Shown here piece by piece: positions 25,682 through 34,803 of a stretch of 53,877 bases of DNA; positions within the stretch are counted from its first letter, which is position 1; every line of letters starts with the position of its first letter. The stretch lies in the NCBI GenBank assembly GCA_900768075.1, contig CAAGBN010000080.1:1-53877 (forward strand), in the 5' to 3' direction. Below the pieces are notes generated by a model that was not told where the DNA came from, did no database searches, and saw only the letters and a list, made by a program, of their open reading frames with translations. A program made the position numbers and the translations under genes. This DNA is from Clostridia bacterium (GTDB taxonomy: Bacteria; Bacillota; Clostridia; Oscillospirales; Acutalibacteraceae).

Positions 25682-27055
25682 TCAGTTGTTACCAAAAATG
25701 TTTCTTCCTTTGAATACGGGAAGCACATCGCTTTCGTCTTCGTCGGGATCATCAAAGATTGAGCCTGACTTCTTAGCAGGAGTCTCAATAACATCGAAAG
25801 CCTGAGTCTGAGCAGGAGCTGCTGCAGGAGTTTCTGCTACGGGAGCAGCAGGAACGGGATCAAGAGGCATTTCGGGGAATGTGGGAGCAGGAATTGTCTT
25901 GCCGTTAGCAGCTGCTGCAGCCTGTTCAAAAATTGAAACAAATGACTGACCAAACTTTGTTGAAGCAAAGTCAACTGCTTCCTTACTCATTGAGCCGAAA
26001 ATTGTATCGCCTGCTGAAGCTGTTGCCTGGCTGATAAATTCGGGAGCTACTGCTGCAGCTTCCTTAGCGTTAGCAGCGGGAGCAGCCTGAGTCTGAGCAG
26101 TACCGCCAAAGCCAGTTGCAATAACAGTGATAAGCATTTCATCGCCCATATCTTCGTCAAATACTGAACCGAAGATGATGTTTGCATCGGGATGTGATGC
26201 ATCGGAAATAAGAGCACCTGCCTGCTCGATCATATCAAGTGACATATCGCTTGAGCATGTAACGTTGATGATTACGCCGCTTGCGCCGTCGATTGCAGTT
26301 TCGAGAAGGGGACTTGTGATAGCCTGCTTTGTAGCTTCAGCTGCACAGTCTGCACCTCTGCCGCGACCAATACCCATATGAGCACGGCCTGCATCCTTCA
26401 TTACGCTCTTGATATCAGCAAAGTCAAGGTTGATATAACCGGGAACCTTGATTGTATCTGAAATACTCTTAACACCCTGCCAGAGTACATCGTTAGCCTT
26501 TGAGAAAGCGTCCTTAACGCTGAGTGACTTGTCGCCAAGAAGCTTAAGTCTTTCGTTAGGAATTACGATAAGTGAGTCAACATACTTTTCGAGATCTCTG
26601 ATACCGTCTTCAGCCTGATCCATACGTTTTCTGCCTTCAAACTTGAAGGGCTTTGTAACGATACCGACTGTAAGAGCACCAAGCTCTCTTGCTACTTCAG
26701 CAACAACGGGAGCTGCACCTGTACCTGTACCGCCACCCATACCGGCTGTGATAAATACCATATCAGCACCGCGAAGAGCATCAGCGATTACATCACGGCT
26801 TTCTTCTGCAGCCTTTCTGCCGACAGCGGGGTCACCGCCTGCACCCATACAGCCTGTAACCTTTTCACCGATCTGAATTTTATGTGTTGCCTTTGAATTT
26901 TCAAGAATCTGTCTGTCTGTGTTAATTGAAAGGAACTCAACGCCAACGATACCTGATTCAACCATTCCGTTGATAGCGTTACCGCCGCCGCCACCTACAC
27001 CTACTACTCTGATCTGGTTGTAGGAAATGTTTTCATTATCCATTATGAAGCCCAT
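25682..27055 (-). CDS. ftsZ: cell-division GTPase FtsZ
   Basis: A 457-residue tubulin homolog that forms the Z ring. The nucleotide site is visible as VVGVGGGGGNAINGM (about 17-31) and GMGGGTGTGAAPVVAEVA. The T7 loop is DFADIKSVMKDAGRAHMGIG. Residues about 330-440 are a Pro/Ala-rich linker, and the C-terminal peptide DVLPVFKGRNIFGNN is a divergent form of the usual FtsA/SepF/ZipA-binding tail. It is the last gene of the dcw run, with its own promoter at 27161-27189 and a terminator just downstream. ftsA is not adjacent, as in many Clostridia. Confidence 0.98.
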   Translation of the reverse strand: MGFIMDNENISYNQIRVVGVGGGGGNAINGMVESGIVGVEFLSINTDRQILENSKATHKIQIGEKVTGCMGAGGDPAVGRKAAEESRDVIADALRGADMVFITAGMGGGTGTGAAPVVAEVARELGALTVGIVTKPFKFEGRKRMDQAEDGIRDLEKYVDSLIVIPNERLKLLGDKSLSVKDAFSKANDVLWQGVKSISDTIKVPGYINLDFADIKSVMKDAGRAHMGIGRGRGADCAAEATKQAITSPLLETAIDGASGVIINVTCSSDMSLDMIEQAGALISDASHPDANIIFGSVFDEDMGDEMLITVIATGFGGTAQTQAAPAANAKEAAAVAPEFISQATASAGDTIFGSMSKEAVDFASTKFGQSFVSIFEQAAAAANGKTIPAPTFPEMPLDPVPAAPVAETPAAAPAQTQAFDVIETPAKKSGSIFDDPDEDESDVLPVFKGRNIFGNN

Positions 27056-27160
27056 TTTACTTCCTCCTGTGTGTATAATGCAATTTTATTTCAAGAATAT
27101 TTATAACCGAATTGCTTTCTGAAAGAAAACAATTATACGACTATGCTTATTATTCAGTTT

Positions 27161-27189
27161 ATTATAACATGTACTTAAAAAAAATACAA
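27161..27189 (-). promoter_or_regulatory. ftsZ promoter
   Basis: Minus strand TTGTAT, 17-base spacer, TATAAT, in the 212-base gap between ftsQ and ftsZ, about 105 bases before the ftsZ start. Confidence 0.65.
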
Positions 27190-27267
27190 TAAGAAAAATG
27201 CATAAGATTTGATATTTTTTTCAACAAATTTGTTAATTTTTGACTTTTTATTATCTGCAGCGGACTC

Positions 27268-28521
27268 TTATTCCATTGTGCCTTCCATAAAATAAGCACC
27301 GATGTCATATTTAAGATTGATATAACCCGTCTTCTCTCCTATTTCAGCACTCTGCATTATGCTTATTGCCTTCTGGAGCTTATCTGAAAGATTGCTACTG
27401 TCACCGAGATAAAGTCTTATTCTTGAGCGATATGTAAAAGTGATATCACTCATATCCTTAAGGTCGAGAACACCGTAATTGAGAGTATCAGCCTTTTCAG
27501 CTATTTTTGCAAACTCAGAGGCAACTCTGAATTTTTCAGCGTTTTCTTCGCTGACCTTGAAGGTATCACCTACTGTATATTCCTGCATCACAAGACCCTG
27601 AACGAGGAACTGTCCCTCAGTAAGCTTTTTCTTTTTATCTGCAACTACCTTACCCTGACTGTCAACACAGATGTATTTTCTGTCGCACTTGAGTATAAGC
27701 TGTTCTTTGGTCGAGACGATATTCAAAGCGAGAACATCGGGAAGTCGGTAGTCTACATCAATTTTTGATATAAATGGCAACAAGGCTGTTACCTCTTTAT
27801 TCAGCTTGTTCTCGTGAACAGTAAGCATATTCTGCCCTGTAGCGATTCCGCCTGCTTCGAGAATCTCATTTTCAGCGTAAACCTCATCACCCTCAAATAA
27901 GATTTCCTTGATTTCAGCACCTCTGAAATAGCTGTAGCTTAAAAGAAAACAAAGAGCAAAAACAGTGAACAATCCGACTGTGCCAAAGGTTTTAATTTTG
28001 TTGAGTCTGATTTTTCTTCTGTTGATTATAACTCTTGCTTCATCGTGAGTTTTACCTGATTTGACAAGCTTTACAAAAGCAATATTATTTTTTTTGTGTC
28101 TTTTTTCAAGAGCACTCATTTTCCTTTTCGAGACGTTTTTTTGCTTTTGAGGCTTGATTGTCGGTACACTGCCGCCGCTTATAATTCTTTGCTTTGGTGC
28201 ATCTTTCTGCTGCTTCTGAGGCTTTTGTTTTTTTACGGCAGATTTATTATCAGTTTTCTTTGCCTTTGAAGCAGGAGCTTTTTTATTCTGCTTTTCAGGT
28301 CTTTGGTGCTTCGTTTGCTCTCTGGTGGGTGACGAAGCTGTTTTTTTAGCCGAACTCTGAAGCGTACCAGAGGAGATTTTTTTATCAGCCTGCTTAGGCT
28401 CTCTGTCAGGTGTATAAGCAGAAAAATTGTTGGTTGTAGTAATAGGCTCCCACATATCTGAAGTAATATTCTTAGGTTGGAAATTCGGCTTGTTATAGCC
28501 GCCGAAAGCATTATTACTCAT
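27268..28521 (-). CDS. ftsQ: cell-division protein FtsQ/DivIB
   Basis: A 417-residue bitopic membrane protein of the FtsQLB complex. Residues 1-160 are a long, disordered, Lys/Gln/Ser/Pro-rich cytoplasmic tail, far longer than in most species. A single TM follows (about 175-195, FGTVGLFTVFALCFLLSYSYF), then the POTRA domain starting at IKEILFEGDEVYAENEILEAGGI and the FtsQ beta domain (VDYRLPDVLALNIVSTKEQLIL). The start at 28521 (MSNNAFGG) is chosen because an AAGGAGG site lies 11 bases before it; a GTG four codons upstream touches that site. It follows murA after 56 bases. Confidence 0.9.
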   Translation of the reverse strand: MSNNAFGGYNKPNFQPKNITSDMWEPITTTNNFSAYTPDREPKQADKKISSGTLQSSAKKTASSPTREQTKHQRPEKQNKKAPASKAKKTDNKSAVKKQKPQKQQKDAPKQRIISGGSVPTIKPQKQKNVSKRKMSALEKRHKKNNIAFVKLVKSGKTHDEARVIINRRKIRLNKIKTFGTVGLFTVFALCFLLSYSYFRGAEIKEILFEGDEVYAENEILEAGGIATGQNMLTVHENKLNKEVTALLPFISKIDVDYRLPDVLALNIVSTKEQLILKCDRKYICVDSQGKVVADKKKKLTEGQFLVQGLVMQEYTVGDTFKVSEENAEKFRVASEFAKIAEKADTLNYGVLDLKDMSDITFTYRSRIRLYLGDSSNLSDKLQKAISIMQSAEIGEKTGYINLKYDIGAYFMEGTME

Positions 28522-28577
28522 CTGATTACACACCTCCTTAAAACCGCCAAAAGAGACGCAATTATGCGCCCCTGACG

Positions 28578-29837
28578 TTATTTGTCAATTCTTTTAATGT
28601 CTGCACCGAGAGCAGACAGATTTGTTTCTATATTTTCATAGCCTCTGTCTATGTGCCAAAGGCCGTCAATAATCGTCATTCCATTAGCCCCGAGACCTGC
28701 CGTTATAAGTGCCGCACCGCCTCTGAGATCCGAAGCTGTAACCGATGCACCGTATAAGCTTTCGGCTGAATCAATTAAGGCAACCTTGCCCTCAATTTTG
28801 ATTTTTGCACCCATTCGCACAAGCTCAGGTACATGCTTAAAACGACTTTCAAATATATTTTCAACTATTACAGATGTTCCGTCTGCCTTGCAAAGACAAG
28901 CCATTACAGGAGCCTGAGCATCTGTCGGAAAGCCGGGATAAGGCATCGTACGAATATCTCTCACAGCCTTGGGTCGGGTATTGATTTTTATATTCAGAGC
29001 CTGATTGTCATATCTGATTTCACTGCCCATACTCTCGAATATCGGAAGCACCGACATAAAAGCCGAAGTATCAACATTTCTGAGAGTCACATCTCCCATA
29101 GCAGAAACAACACTGCACATATAGCTCAATGCAACTATTCTGTCGCTTATAACCTTATGCTCAGCACCGTGAAGCTCCTTTACACCGTCGATAATAACAG
29201 TACCCTGAGAGCAGATATTGACACGTGCACCGCATGAATTGAGAAAGTCTGCAAGATCCTTTATCTCGGGCTCTCTTGCGGCATTAAGAATAACCGTTCT
29301 GCCCTTTGAGACCGCACAGGCAAGTATTATATTTTCCGTTGCGCCTACACTCGGAAAAGACAGGCTGATTACTCCACCGCTCAGAGTCTTTGCAATCTCA
29401 CAGCTAATTTCACCGTGAGCTTCATCAATTTTAACTCCAAGACCTCTGAGTGAGCTAAGATGCAAATCAATAGGTCTTAGTCCTATTTCACAGCCACCCG
29501 GAGATGAAAGCACGGCTTTACCTGTTCTGCCGAGAACAGAGCCAAGAAACACTATTGAAGAGCGCATTTCTCGCATCAGACAATCCGGTATATTATAACA
29601 CGAAATATCGCAAGAATCAACTATAAGCGTATTATTTTCTCTTTTTACCACACATCCTAAGTGTCTGAGAATATCTGTTGCGGCATTGACATCGCTTAAA
29701 TCGGGACAGTTATGTATTACACTGACACCCTTTACAAGCACAGTTGCCGCAAGTATCGGCAGAGTACTGTTTTTTGAGCCTTGTATATCAATCTCGCCCC
29801 TGAGTTTCTTTCCGCCATTAATTACAATACGCTGCAC
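28578..29837 (-). CDS. murA: UDP-N-acetylglucosamine 1-carboxyvinyltransferase
   Basis: A 419-residue enzyme for the first committed step of peptidoglycan synthesis (enolpyruvyl transfer from PEP to UDP-GlcNAc). The fosfomycin-target Cys is C116 in SPGGCEIGLRPIDLHL. Lys22-Asn23 are in IQGSKNSTLPILAA, and the Asp-bearing segment PGFPTDAQAPVMA is present. The start is GTG at 29837 with GGGTGA upstream. It lies inside the dcw cluster between murG and ftsQ. Low-GC Gram-positives often carry two murA copies; I cannot tell which this is. Confidence 0.96.
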   Translation of the reverse strand: MQRIVINGGKKLRGEIDIQGSKNSTLPILAATVLVKGVSVIHNCPDLSDVNAATDILRHLGCVVKRENNTLIVDSCDISCYNIPDCLMREMRSSIVFLGSVLGRTGKAVLSSPGGCEIGLRPIDLHLSSLRGLGVKIDEAHGEISCEIAKTLSGGVISLSFPSVGATENIILACAVSKGRTVILNAAREPEIKDLADFLNSCGARVNICSQGTVIIDGVKELHGAEHKVISDRIVALSYMCSVVSAMGDVTLRNVDTSAFMSVLPIFESMGSEIRYDNQALNIKINTRPKAVRDIRTMPYPGFPTDAQAPVMACLCKADGTSVIVENIFESRFKHVPELVRMGAKIKIEGKVALIDSAESLYGASVTASDLRGGAALITAGLGANGMTIIDGLWHIDRGYENIETNLSALGADIKRIDK

Positions 29838-29894
29838 ACTATCACCCTTTCACCTTATGTTATGCGAAAAAGTGATTATTTGTGATTGAAAAGC

Positions 29895-31013
29895 TTATTT
29901 TATAAGAGAAAGAACAATATCAGCAATTTTTTCCTTAGCATCTGTAGCAGCCATAGCTTTCGCATTAGCTTCGATGCCAAGTCTGTTAGCATCGTCTTTT
30001 GCAAGTGAATCAAAAAGGCTCTGCATTTTTTCTTTGGTAAGATCTTTTTCTTCAACAATAAGAGCAGCACCCTTATTTACAAGAGCCATAGCATTGTGGT
30101 ACTGATGATTCTCTGCAACATTAGGTGACGGCACAAGAATTGAAGCCTTGCCCAAAGCCTGAAGCTCTGAAAGTGAGCTTGCACCTGCACGACAGACAAC
30201 AATGTCAGCTGCAGGCATACAAACATCCATATCGCTTATATATTCACGAAGCTCAATATTTTTTGCATTATCAACGTCAACGCCCTTTTCTTTAAGCTTG
30301 TCAGGCACCCATAAGCCGTACTGACCCATAGCGTGAATGAAATATAAGCTCTCATCTTTATAATTATCTGCAATCAAATCAACCATGGCATTGTTGATTG
30401 TCATTGCACCGAGACTACCGCCCATTGAAAGAATAAGCTTCTGATCGTCTCTGATGCCGAGCTTAGCTCTTGCAAAGTCTCTGTCAGCCTTAAGCATTTC
30501 GCCTCTGACAGGAAGACCTGTAACTGTGGGTGCATTCTTGCACTGCATATATTTTTCAGCTTCACCTGCTGTGAGCATAACTCTGTCAACAATTTTAGCC
30601 AGTGTTTTATTGGTAATACCTGGATAAGCATTCTGCTCGTGAATAGCCGTCGGAATTCCCATTTTAGCGGCAGTTCTTACAACAGGTCCGCTGACATAAC
30701 CGCCAAAGCCAACAACTACGTCAGGCTTGAACTTCTTAAGAATTTTCTTAACACTGAATGTGCAGAAAAGAAGATAGAATATAGTTTTTAAGTTTCTGAT
30801 TATATTTTCAATACTGATTTTTCTCTGAAAGCCTGAAATTTTAATTGTTGCAAAATCAAAACCTGCAGCAGGCACAAGCTTAGCTTCCATTTTATCCTTT
30901 GTGCCAACAAAAAGAATTTCAGCATCGGGGTATCTTTCTCTTATCTCCCCTGCTGTAGCAAGGGCAGGATTGATATGTCCACCTGTACCGCCTGCGGCAA
31001 ATAAAATTTTCAT
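29895..31013 (-). CDS. murG: UDP-GlcNAc:undecaprenyl-PP-MurNAc-pentapeptide GlcNAc transferase
   Basis: A 372-residue GT-B glycosyltransferase that turns lipid I into lipid II at the inner membrane face. G-loop 1 is AAGGTGGHINPALA (about 6-19), followed by VGTKDKMEAKLVPAAGF. G-loop 2 is SMGGSLGAMTINNAM. The UDP-GlcNAc site lies in VVCRAGASSLSEL and PSPNVAENHQYHNAMAL. Length and motifs are typical. It starts 13 bases after ftsW with an AAGGAG site. Confidence 0.97.
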   Translation of the reverse strand: MKILFAAGGTGGHINPALATAGEIRERYPDAEILFVGTKDKMEAKLVPAAGFDFATIKISGFQRKISIENIIRNLKTIFYLLFCTFSVKKILKKFKPDVVVGFGGYVSGPVVRTAAKMGIPTAIHEQNAYPGITNKTLAKIVDRVMLTAGEAEKYMQCKNAPTVTGLPVRGEMLKADRDFARAKLGIRDDQKLILSMGGSLGAMTINNAMVDLIADNYKDESLYFIHAMGQYGLWVPDKLKEKGVDVDNAKNIELREYISDMDVCMPAADIVVCRAGASSLSELQALGKASILVPSPNVAENHQYHNAMALVNKGAALIVEEKDLTKEKMQSLFDSLAKDDANRLGIEANAKAMAATDAKEKIADIVLSLIK

Positions 31014-31026
31014 ATATTATTCTCCT

Positions 31027-32280
31027 TTATTTTGAAATCGATGACTTTCTTGATACTGACAGCACAACACCCATTTCAGCTAAAAGCACAATTATCGCCG
31101 TACCACCGAAGCTGAAGAAAGGCAGTGCCATACCGGTATTAGGTATCATATCCGTTACAACCGCGATATTGATAATAACCTGCAGAGCAATCTGAATCAT
31201 TATACCCATAACGAGAAGTGAGCCGAAATAATCCTTGCAACGAATCGCAATTTTATATCCTCTGTAAATAAGGAATGCAAACAGACAAAGTATAAAAGCT
31301 GCACCCACAAAACCGAGCTCCTCAATAACAACAGGGAAAATAAAGTCATTATGAGGCTCTGCAATATAGAGCTGTTTCTGCTTTGAGTTGCCGAGTCCCA
31401 CACCGAAAAGCCCGCCTGAGCCTATGGCATAAAGACCGTTGACTGTCTGACGTCTCGCATCAATATATTCGGGGTTATCCTTATCGAGGAAAGCCATAAT
31501 ACGGCTTTCTGCAAAGCCGAAGCCAGAAAGAATATCAGGCTTGAGAAGAACAACAGTTACAACAAAAGCCATAAGAGAAAGCACAATCGCAAAATACCTG
31601 CCTCTTGTGCCGCTGAGCCAAAGCATAGAAATACCCATAAGCATAATGAGTATTGCCGCACTGTAGTGCTTTTCTAAAAGTATCAGACCGCAATAAAAAC
31701 CTACTGCCAACGCGAGAACTGTACAAGCTGCTTTCTGTCCTCTTACGTGCTTGAAAAGAAAACGCTCATACTGCGGAAGATTATCTCTTTCAAAATTTAA
31801 CACAGCCTTCTTACCTGCAGGTGTTCTCAGCTGAGTCTGGAACACACACATCAGATATGACATAAGAAGTATGACTGCAAATTTCGCAAGCTCTGACGGC
31901 TGGAACTGAATGCCGAGAATGTAAACCCAACGGCTAGTATCCTGGTCACCGCTTCCGAGGTTTGAAAGCAGAGCGTAAAAGAGAAGTCCGACAGCACCGA
32001 TGTTAATAATAATTGTAAGGAATGAATTAAAAATCCTGTAGTCAATCTTACTGAGAATTATCATAGCCGCAAAACCCAAAATTGCTTTTTCAAGCTGACT
32101 TGTGAAAAACACCGTAGCGTTGCCCTTATTATATTCCGCATAGACATAGCCTGCGGAAAACATCATTATAATACCAATGGTAAAAAGTAAAAGCACACAG
32201 CAAAGAAAAACGAAGTCAAAGCTACCTCTGATGACATAGCCGTCATAAAGGTAACGCAATTTTTCCTTAACCTTGCTCAT
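31027..32280 (-). CDS. ftsW: SEDS glycan polymerase FtsW (or SpoVE)
   Basis: A 417-residue polytopic membrane protein (about ten TMs) that polymerises lipid II with its partner penicillin-binding protein. SEDS signatures: LGIQFQPSELAKFAVILLMSY, GLYAIGSGGLFGVGLGNSKQK, EPHNDFIFPVVIEELGFVGA, and GMALPFFSFGGTAI near the C-terminus. A large extracytoplasmic loop lies between TM7 and TM8. By position between mraY and murG it should be the division FtsW, or the sporulation paralog SpoVE, since it shares the cluster with a SpoVD-like protein. Sequence alone does not settle which. Confidence 0.93.
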   Translation of the reverse strand: MSKVKEKLRYLYDGYVIRGSFDFVFLCCVLLLFTIGIIMMFSAGYVYAEYNKGNATVFFTSQLEKAILGFAAMIILSKIDYRIFNSFLTIIINIGAVGLLFYALLSNLGSGDQDTSRWVYILGIQFQPSELAKFAVILLMSYLMCVFQTQLRTPAGKKAVLNFERDNLPQYERFLFKHVRGQKAACTVLALAVGFYCGLILLEKHYSAAILIMLMGISMLWLSGTRGRYFAIVLSLMAFVVTVVLLKPDILSGFGFAESRIMAFLDKDNPEYIDARRQTVNGLYAIGSGGLFGVGLGNSKQKQLYIAEPHNDFIFPVVIEELGFVGAAFILCLFAFLIYRGYKIAIRCKDYFGSLLVMGIMIQIALQVIINIAVVTDMIPNTGMALPFFSFGGTAIIVLLAEMGVVLSVSRKSSISK

Positions 32281-32297
32281 AACTCCTCACTCCTAAA

Positions 32298-33341
32298 TTA
32301 CTTGTTGATAGTGAAATACATAGCAGCTACACCGATGATACAGCCGATAGTGCTAACAAGAGTAAATACTCTTACAATTTTTAATTCGCTCCAGCCGCAC
32401 ATCTCAAAATGATGATGAATAGGAGCCATTTTAAATACTTTCTTATGTCTTAACTTGATTGAACCGATCTGGATAACGTCGCTGAGCGCCTCGATAACAT
32501 AAACAATACCGATAGGAAGAAGAATGAGAGGACACTCAATGGCATAAGCAAGAGCAACAATAAGACCGCCAAGGAACATTGAGCCTGTATCGCCCATCAT
32601 TACCTTTGCAGGATAACGGTTCCAGATGTAATAGCCAACACAGCCACCGCAAAGAGCAGCACCGAGAATACCTACTGAGGTTGTCTGCATAATGATACCG
32701 ATAACTGCAAATGCTGCACCTACGGGAATTGTAACACCACCGCAAAGTCCGTCGATGCCGTCTGTAAAGTTAACTGCATTGATGCAACCGTAAATTACAC
32801 ATACACCGAAAATTACAAAGAAAATTATACCGGGTACACTATCAAGAGCAACCTTACCGTAGAAGGGTATAAACATAGCTGTGCTCTTTGAAATAATAAG
32901 ACCGCTGAGATATGCTGCGATTATAAGTACCTGAGGGATTGTTTTCTGAATTTCTGTAAGACCCAAGTTTCTCTTTTTAACAACCTTGATATAGTCGTCA
33001 GCAAAGCCTACAAGAGCAAAGCAGAAAGCCATAAGTATACCTGAAACAAGACGGGTTATCTGCTGATTCTTAAGTTCTGCCATTTCACTGAAAGGTGCAA
33101 AGCCTGTAACAGAACAAATTATAAGCACAAGAGCTGTTGTAAAGATTGTGCCGATAATAAACATTATACCGCCCATTGTGGGTGTACCCTGCTTTTTTGC
33201 ATGCCATGCAGGTCCGATATCTGTAAGAATATTCTGACCGAACTTGAGTTTATGAAGCATAGGGATAAGTACAAAACCCAATACAGCTGTAACTACAAGA
33301 GATACTGCAAAAGAAATAATAAGTGCTAATGTGATGTTCAT
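32298..33341 (-). CDS. mraY: phospho-MurNAc-pentapeptide transferase
   Basis: A 347-residue membrane enzyme (about ten TMs) that links the MurNAc-pentapeptide phosphate to undecaprenyl phosphate, giving lipid I. Motifs: KKQGTPTMGGIMFI (about 49-62), ALVGFADDYIKVVKKRNLGLT with the Asp pair, NAVNFTDGIDGLCGG, and MMGDTGSMFLGG. The IHHHFEMCGWSE histidine motif is intact. It follows murE directly; the murF gene that is often between them is absent. Confidence 0.97.
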   Translation of the reverse strand: MNITLALIISFAVSLVVTAVLGFVLIPMLHKLKFGQNILTDIGPAWHAKKQGTPTMGGIMFIIGTIFTTALVLIICSVTGFAPFSEMAELKNQQITRLVSGILMAFCFALVGFADDYIKVVKKRNLGLTEIQKTIPQVLIIAAYLSGLIISKSTAMFIPFYGKVALDSVPGIIFFVIFGVCVIYGCINAVNFTDGIDGLCGGVTIPVGAAFAVIGIIMQTTSVGILGAALCGGCVGYYIWNRYPAKVMMGDTGSMFLGGLIVALAYAIECPLILLPIGIVYVIEALSDVIQIGSIKLRHKKVFKMAPIHHHFEMCGWSELKIVRVFTLVSTIGCIIGVAAMYFTINK

Positions 33342-33375
33342 TTAAAACATTCCCTTCTTTTGTATTTATATGAAT

Positions 33376-34791
33376 TTATTTACCGAGAATTTCACAGACA
33401 ATATCTCTCTCGTTCATAGGAAGCTTTTCCTCACCGATTATCTGATATGTCTCGTGACCTTTTCCTGCTAAAAGAATGATATCATTCTTTCCTGATATTT
33501 TCAAGGCATATTCAATAGCTTTTCTTCTGTTTTCATGAATATATACGCTTTTTTTGTTTTTTTCAACTCCCGAAAGAATATCATCAATTATTTCAGCCGG
33601 ATTTTCACCTCTGGGATTGTCACTTGTTATAACAACAATATCACTGAGCTGTGATGCAACATCACCCATTAAAGAGCGTTTTTCTCTGTCACGCTCTCCC
33701 CCACAGCCAAAGACAGTAATTATTCTTTCGTGTGGAAAACTCTTAAGGCTGAGCAGTACTTTTTTCAGTGCATCAGGTGTATGAGCATAATCGATTATGA
33801 CCTTATAGTCCGTGCCGACATCAAGTATCTCCATTCTTCCTTTAACACCGCTGAAGCTCTTTAATGCATATGCACAGAATTCAAGGCTCACGTCACACTC
33901 TCTCGCAGCAGCTATTGCAGCGAGTGAATTCATTATATTGAACTCTCCAGGAACATTAAGCTTTATTCTGTGTATCGCATAGTCTGCTATAACAGCATAG
34001 TTACTGCCACTTTCATCTTGCTTTACACTTTTCGCAATATAATCTGCCTCATTATTACTAAGGGAATATGTTATTACTTTACCCTTACAATGGCTGATAA
34101 ATCCGTCTTTATTTTCATCATCTATGTTAATAACAGCTTTTGGTGTATCTTTAAAAATCTGCTTTTTAGCTTCGATATAATTTTCCATACTTCCGTGATA
34201 ATCAAGATGATCTCTTGATATGTTCGTCAGCACTGAAATATAAAAATCCAGACCGTATAATCTTTCCTCGGCTATACCCTGTGAAGATGCTTCAATCACA
34301 CAGTATTCTGCACCCCAATCATATAACTTGCTGAACATTCTGTGCATTTCAAAAGGATCAGGAGTTGTCATTGAGCCTGAAATTTTTTCTCCACAGATGT
34401 TACTGTCAACAGTACCGATAAGACCACATTTTTTACCGCTGAGCGTGAGAATTGTATAAATCATATTGGCGGTAGTAGTTTTTCCATTGGTACCCGTAAC
34501 AGCGATAAGCTTGAGGTTTTTATGTCTGTCACCGAAAAATTCAGAACACAGACGTGCATATTCTTTTTTTGTATCTTTGACTACACAAGAGTTTTCGCAT
34601 ATCTGTTTCTCAGAAACAACAAGGATTGCACCCTTAGAAAGAGCTTCTTTTACATACATTTCACCTGATTTATGGCACACGAAGACACTACCCTCTTGGC
34701 AATTCTGAGAGTTGTCGGTGATATTTGTAACTTCCTTGTCTTTAATTTCCCTGCTGAATTCAGCATCTTTGAAAAGCTGAGAAACTAACAT
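33376..34791 (-). CDS. murE: UDP-MurNAc-tripeptide synthetase, meso-DAP type
   Basis: A 471-residue Mur ligase that adds the third stem-peptide residue. The ATP site is VTGTNGKTT (about 98-106). The carbamylated-Lys region is in the central domain (LTNISRDHLDYHGSMENYIEAKKQIF), and the C-terminal DNPRGENP (391-398) has the DNPR motif of enzymes that add meso-diaminopimelate rather than lysine. The cell wall is therefore expected to be mDAP type, which matters because the only DapF-like sequence in the window (46220-50254) looks catalytically impaired. It is 12 bases from spoVD. Confidence 0.96.
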   Translation of the reverse strand: MLVSQLFKDAEFSREIKDKEVTNITDNSQNCQEGSVFVCHKSGEMYVKEALSKGAILVVSEKQICENSCVVKDTKKEYARLCSEFFGDRHKNLKLIAVTGTNGKTTTANMIYTILTLSGKKCGLIGTVDSNICGEKISGSMTTPDPFEMHRMFSKLYDWGAEYCVIEASSQGIAEERLYGLDFYISVLTNISRDHLDYHGSMENYIEAKKQIFKDTPKAVINIDDENKDGFISHCKGKVITYSLSNNEADYIAKSVKQDESGSNYAVIADYAIHRIKLNVPGEFNIMNSLAAIAAARECDVSLEFCAYALKSFSGVKGRMEILDVGTDYKVIIDYAHTPDALKKVLLSLKSFPHERIITVFGCGGERDREKRSLMGDVASQLSDIVVITSDNPRGENPAEIIDDILSGVEKNKKSVYIHENRRKAIEYALKISGKNDIILLAGKGHETYQIIGEEKLPMNERDIVCEILGK

Positions 34792-34803
34792 ATTATCCTC
34801 CCG